A stretch of 7,197 nt of DNA from Curvibacter sp. Lineage in GTDB: Bacteria > Pseudomonadota > Gammaproteobacteria > Burkholderiales > Burkholderiaceae_C. Below the pieces are notes generated by a model. The model had not been told where the DNA came from. It made no database searches and saw only the letters and a program-made list of their open reading frames with translations. Both the position numbers and the translations under genes were made by a program. Location: contig DNQP01000087.1 in NCBI GenBank assembly GCA_003500955.1, positions 7,105 through 14,301 of the forward strand, in the 5' to 3' direction. Below are positions 6,243 through 7,197 of this stretch, in pieces (position 1 is the stretch's first letter; each line of letters begins with the position of its first letter).

Positions 6243-7197
6243 AACGATGCATTACCTCAGCGCCTTCGCGGCCGCGCTGGTGCTGGCCGGCTGCTCCATG
6301 ATGCCGGAGTACCAGCGTCCGGCCCTGCCGGTCCCCGAGGCCTGGCCTGACGATGCGCAGGCCACGGCCCCCGCGGGCAAGCCCGTGGACTGGGCCAGCT
6401 TCTTCCCCGACGAGCGCCTGCGTGCCCTGATCAAGCTGGCGTTGGAGCACAACCGCGATCTGCGCATCGCCACGGCGCGCGTGGCCGAGGCGCAGGCGCT
6501 CTATGGCATCCAGCGCGCCGACCGTCTGCCCACGGTCAATGTCGGCGGCTCGCTGGCGCGCAGCCGCACGCCGGCCGATCTCTCAGCCACCGGCACCTCC
6601 ATCGTGAGCCAGCGCGCCGACCTCAACGTCGGCCTGCCGGCCTTCGAACTGGACTTCTGGGGCCGTGTGGCCAGCCTCAGCGAAGCGGCCAAGGCCAGCT
6701 ACCTGGCCACGGAGCAGGCCGAGCGAGCCTTCCGTCTCTCGCTGATCGCCAGCGTCGCCGACGCCTACCTGGCCCTGGCCGAGGCGCAGGAGCGCTATGT
6801 GCTGGCCCAGGCCACGCTCGAGACCCGTGCGCAGACGCGCGAGCTGGTGGATCGGCGTCGCCAGGCCGGTCTGGCCGGGGACCTGGACTTCCTGCAGGCC
6901 GATGCGGCCTACGAGGGCGCGCGTGCCGAGCTCGCAGCCCTGCAGCGCCAGCAGTCGGCCGCGCGCAACTACCTGCGGGCCCTCGTGGGCACCGAGCCCA
7001 AGGACCTGCCGGCAGGCAAGACCCTGGCCGAGCAGGGCATCACGCTGGCGCAGCAGGCCGACCTGCCGGCGCAGGTGCTGGTGCGCCGTCCCGACGTGCT
7101 GGCGGCCGAGCAGCGTTTGCTGGCCGCCAATGCCAACATCGGCGCAGCGCGTGCAGCCTTCTTCCCGCGCATCGCACTCACGGCCTCGGCCGGCACC
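6235..7197 (+). CDS. Outer-membrane efflux channel lipoprotein (OprM/NodT family), C-terminus cut by window edge
   Basis: 321 codons of an OprM-type channel are present; the family is normally about 460-500 residues, so roughly the last third lies outside. The signal peptide ends in lipobox LAGC with acylated Cys20, followed by SMMPEYQRP, very close to the start of Pseudomonas OprM. The outer-membrane-efflux repeat follows: WASFFPDERLRALIKLALEHNRDLRIA (about 53-79), the membrane-barrel region with FELDFWGRV (about 136-144), long coiled helices from about 145 to 250, then LVRRPDVLAAEQRLLAANANIGAARAAFFPRIALTASAG (from about 282), the start of the second structural repeat. Trimers of this protein form the outer-membrane pore and periplasmic tunnel that accept the AcrB/MexB-like pump through the adaptor. 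The 8-bp overlap with the transporter gene shows a dedicated partner. No frameshift or stop is seen. Confidence 0.96.
   Translation, partial: MAKTMHYLSAFAAALVLAGCSMMPEYQRPALPVPEAWPDDAQATAPAGKPVDWASFFPDERLRALIKLALEHNRDLRIATARVAEAQALYGIQRADRLPTVNVGGSLARSRTPADLSATGTSIVSQRADLNVGLPAFELDFWGRVASLSEAAKASYLATEQAERAFRLSLIASVADAYLALAEAQERYVLAQATLETRAQTRELVDRRRQAGLAGDLDFLQADAAYEGARAELAALQRQQSAARNYLRALVGTEPKDLPAGKTLAEQGITLAQQADLPAQVLVRRPDVLAAEQRLLAANANIGAARAAFFPRIALTASAGT

Overview
The window is GC-rich, with third codon positions mostly G or C and tightly packed genes. The proteins resemble those of proteobacteria, and the codon use plus an OprM/NodT-type outer-membrane lipoprotein next to an AcrB/MexB-type pump suggest a betaproteobacterium of the order Burkholderiales (Comamonadaceae-like). 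That placement is inference from style, not from a marker gene. No rRNA, tRNA, mobile element, CRISPR array or phage gene was seen.

Left part, minus strand (1-1225): an exported, Tat-type intradiol ring-cleavage dioxygenase (590-1225) is followed 47 bp downstream by the start of a multi-pass membrane protein of the YdjM/DUF457 'metal-dependent hydrolase' family (1-542). The latter runs off the left edge.

Centre (1226-1344): a 119-bp divergent control region. It holds a perfect 20-bp palindrome (1258-1277), a second, different perfect inverted repeat of two 12-bp arms around one base (1293-1317), a 7-bp direct repeat with an 11-bp period (1239-1256), and a likely -10 box (1277-1282) for rightward transcription.

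Right part, plus strand (1345-7197): a compact four-gene unit. It runs TetR-family repressor (1345-1935), periplasmic adaptor lipoprotein (1956-3092), AcrB/MexB-class RND transporter (3099-6242), then an OprM-class outer-membrane channel lipoprotein (6235 to the right edge, truncated). Gaps are 20 bp, 6 bp and an 8-bp overlap, so the genes are probably co-transcribed and partly translationally coupled. Together they encode a complete tripartite drug/solvent efflux pump with its own regulator as the first gene.

Working model (inference): the TetR protein binds one or both palindromes, repressing its own pump operon and possibly the divergent dioxygenase. A phenolic or catechol-like compound would then induce both export by the pump and oxidative ring opening outside the cytoplasm. 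The pump itself is an ordinary HAE-1 system. The unusual parts are the divergent pairing with a Tat-exported dioxygenase and the double-palindrome control region.
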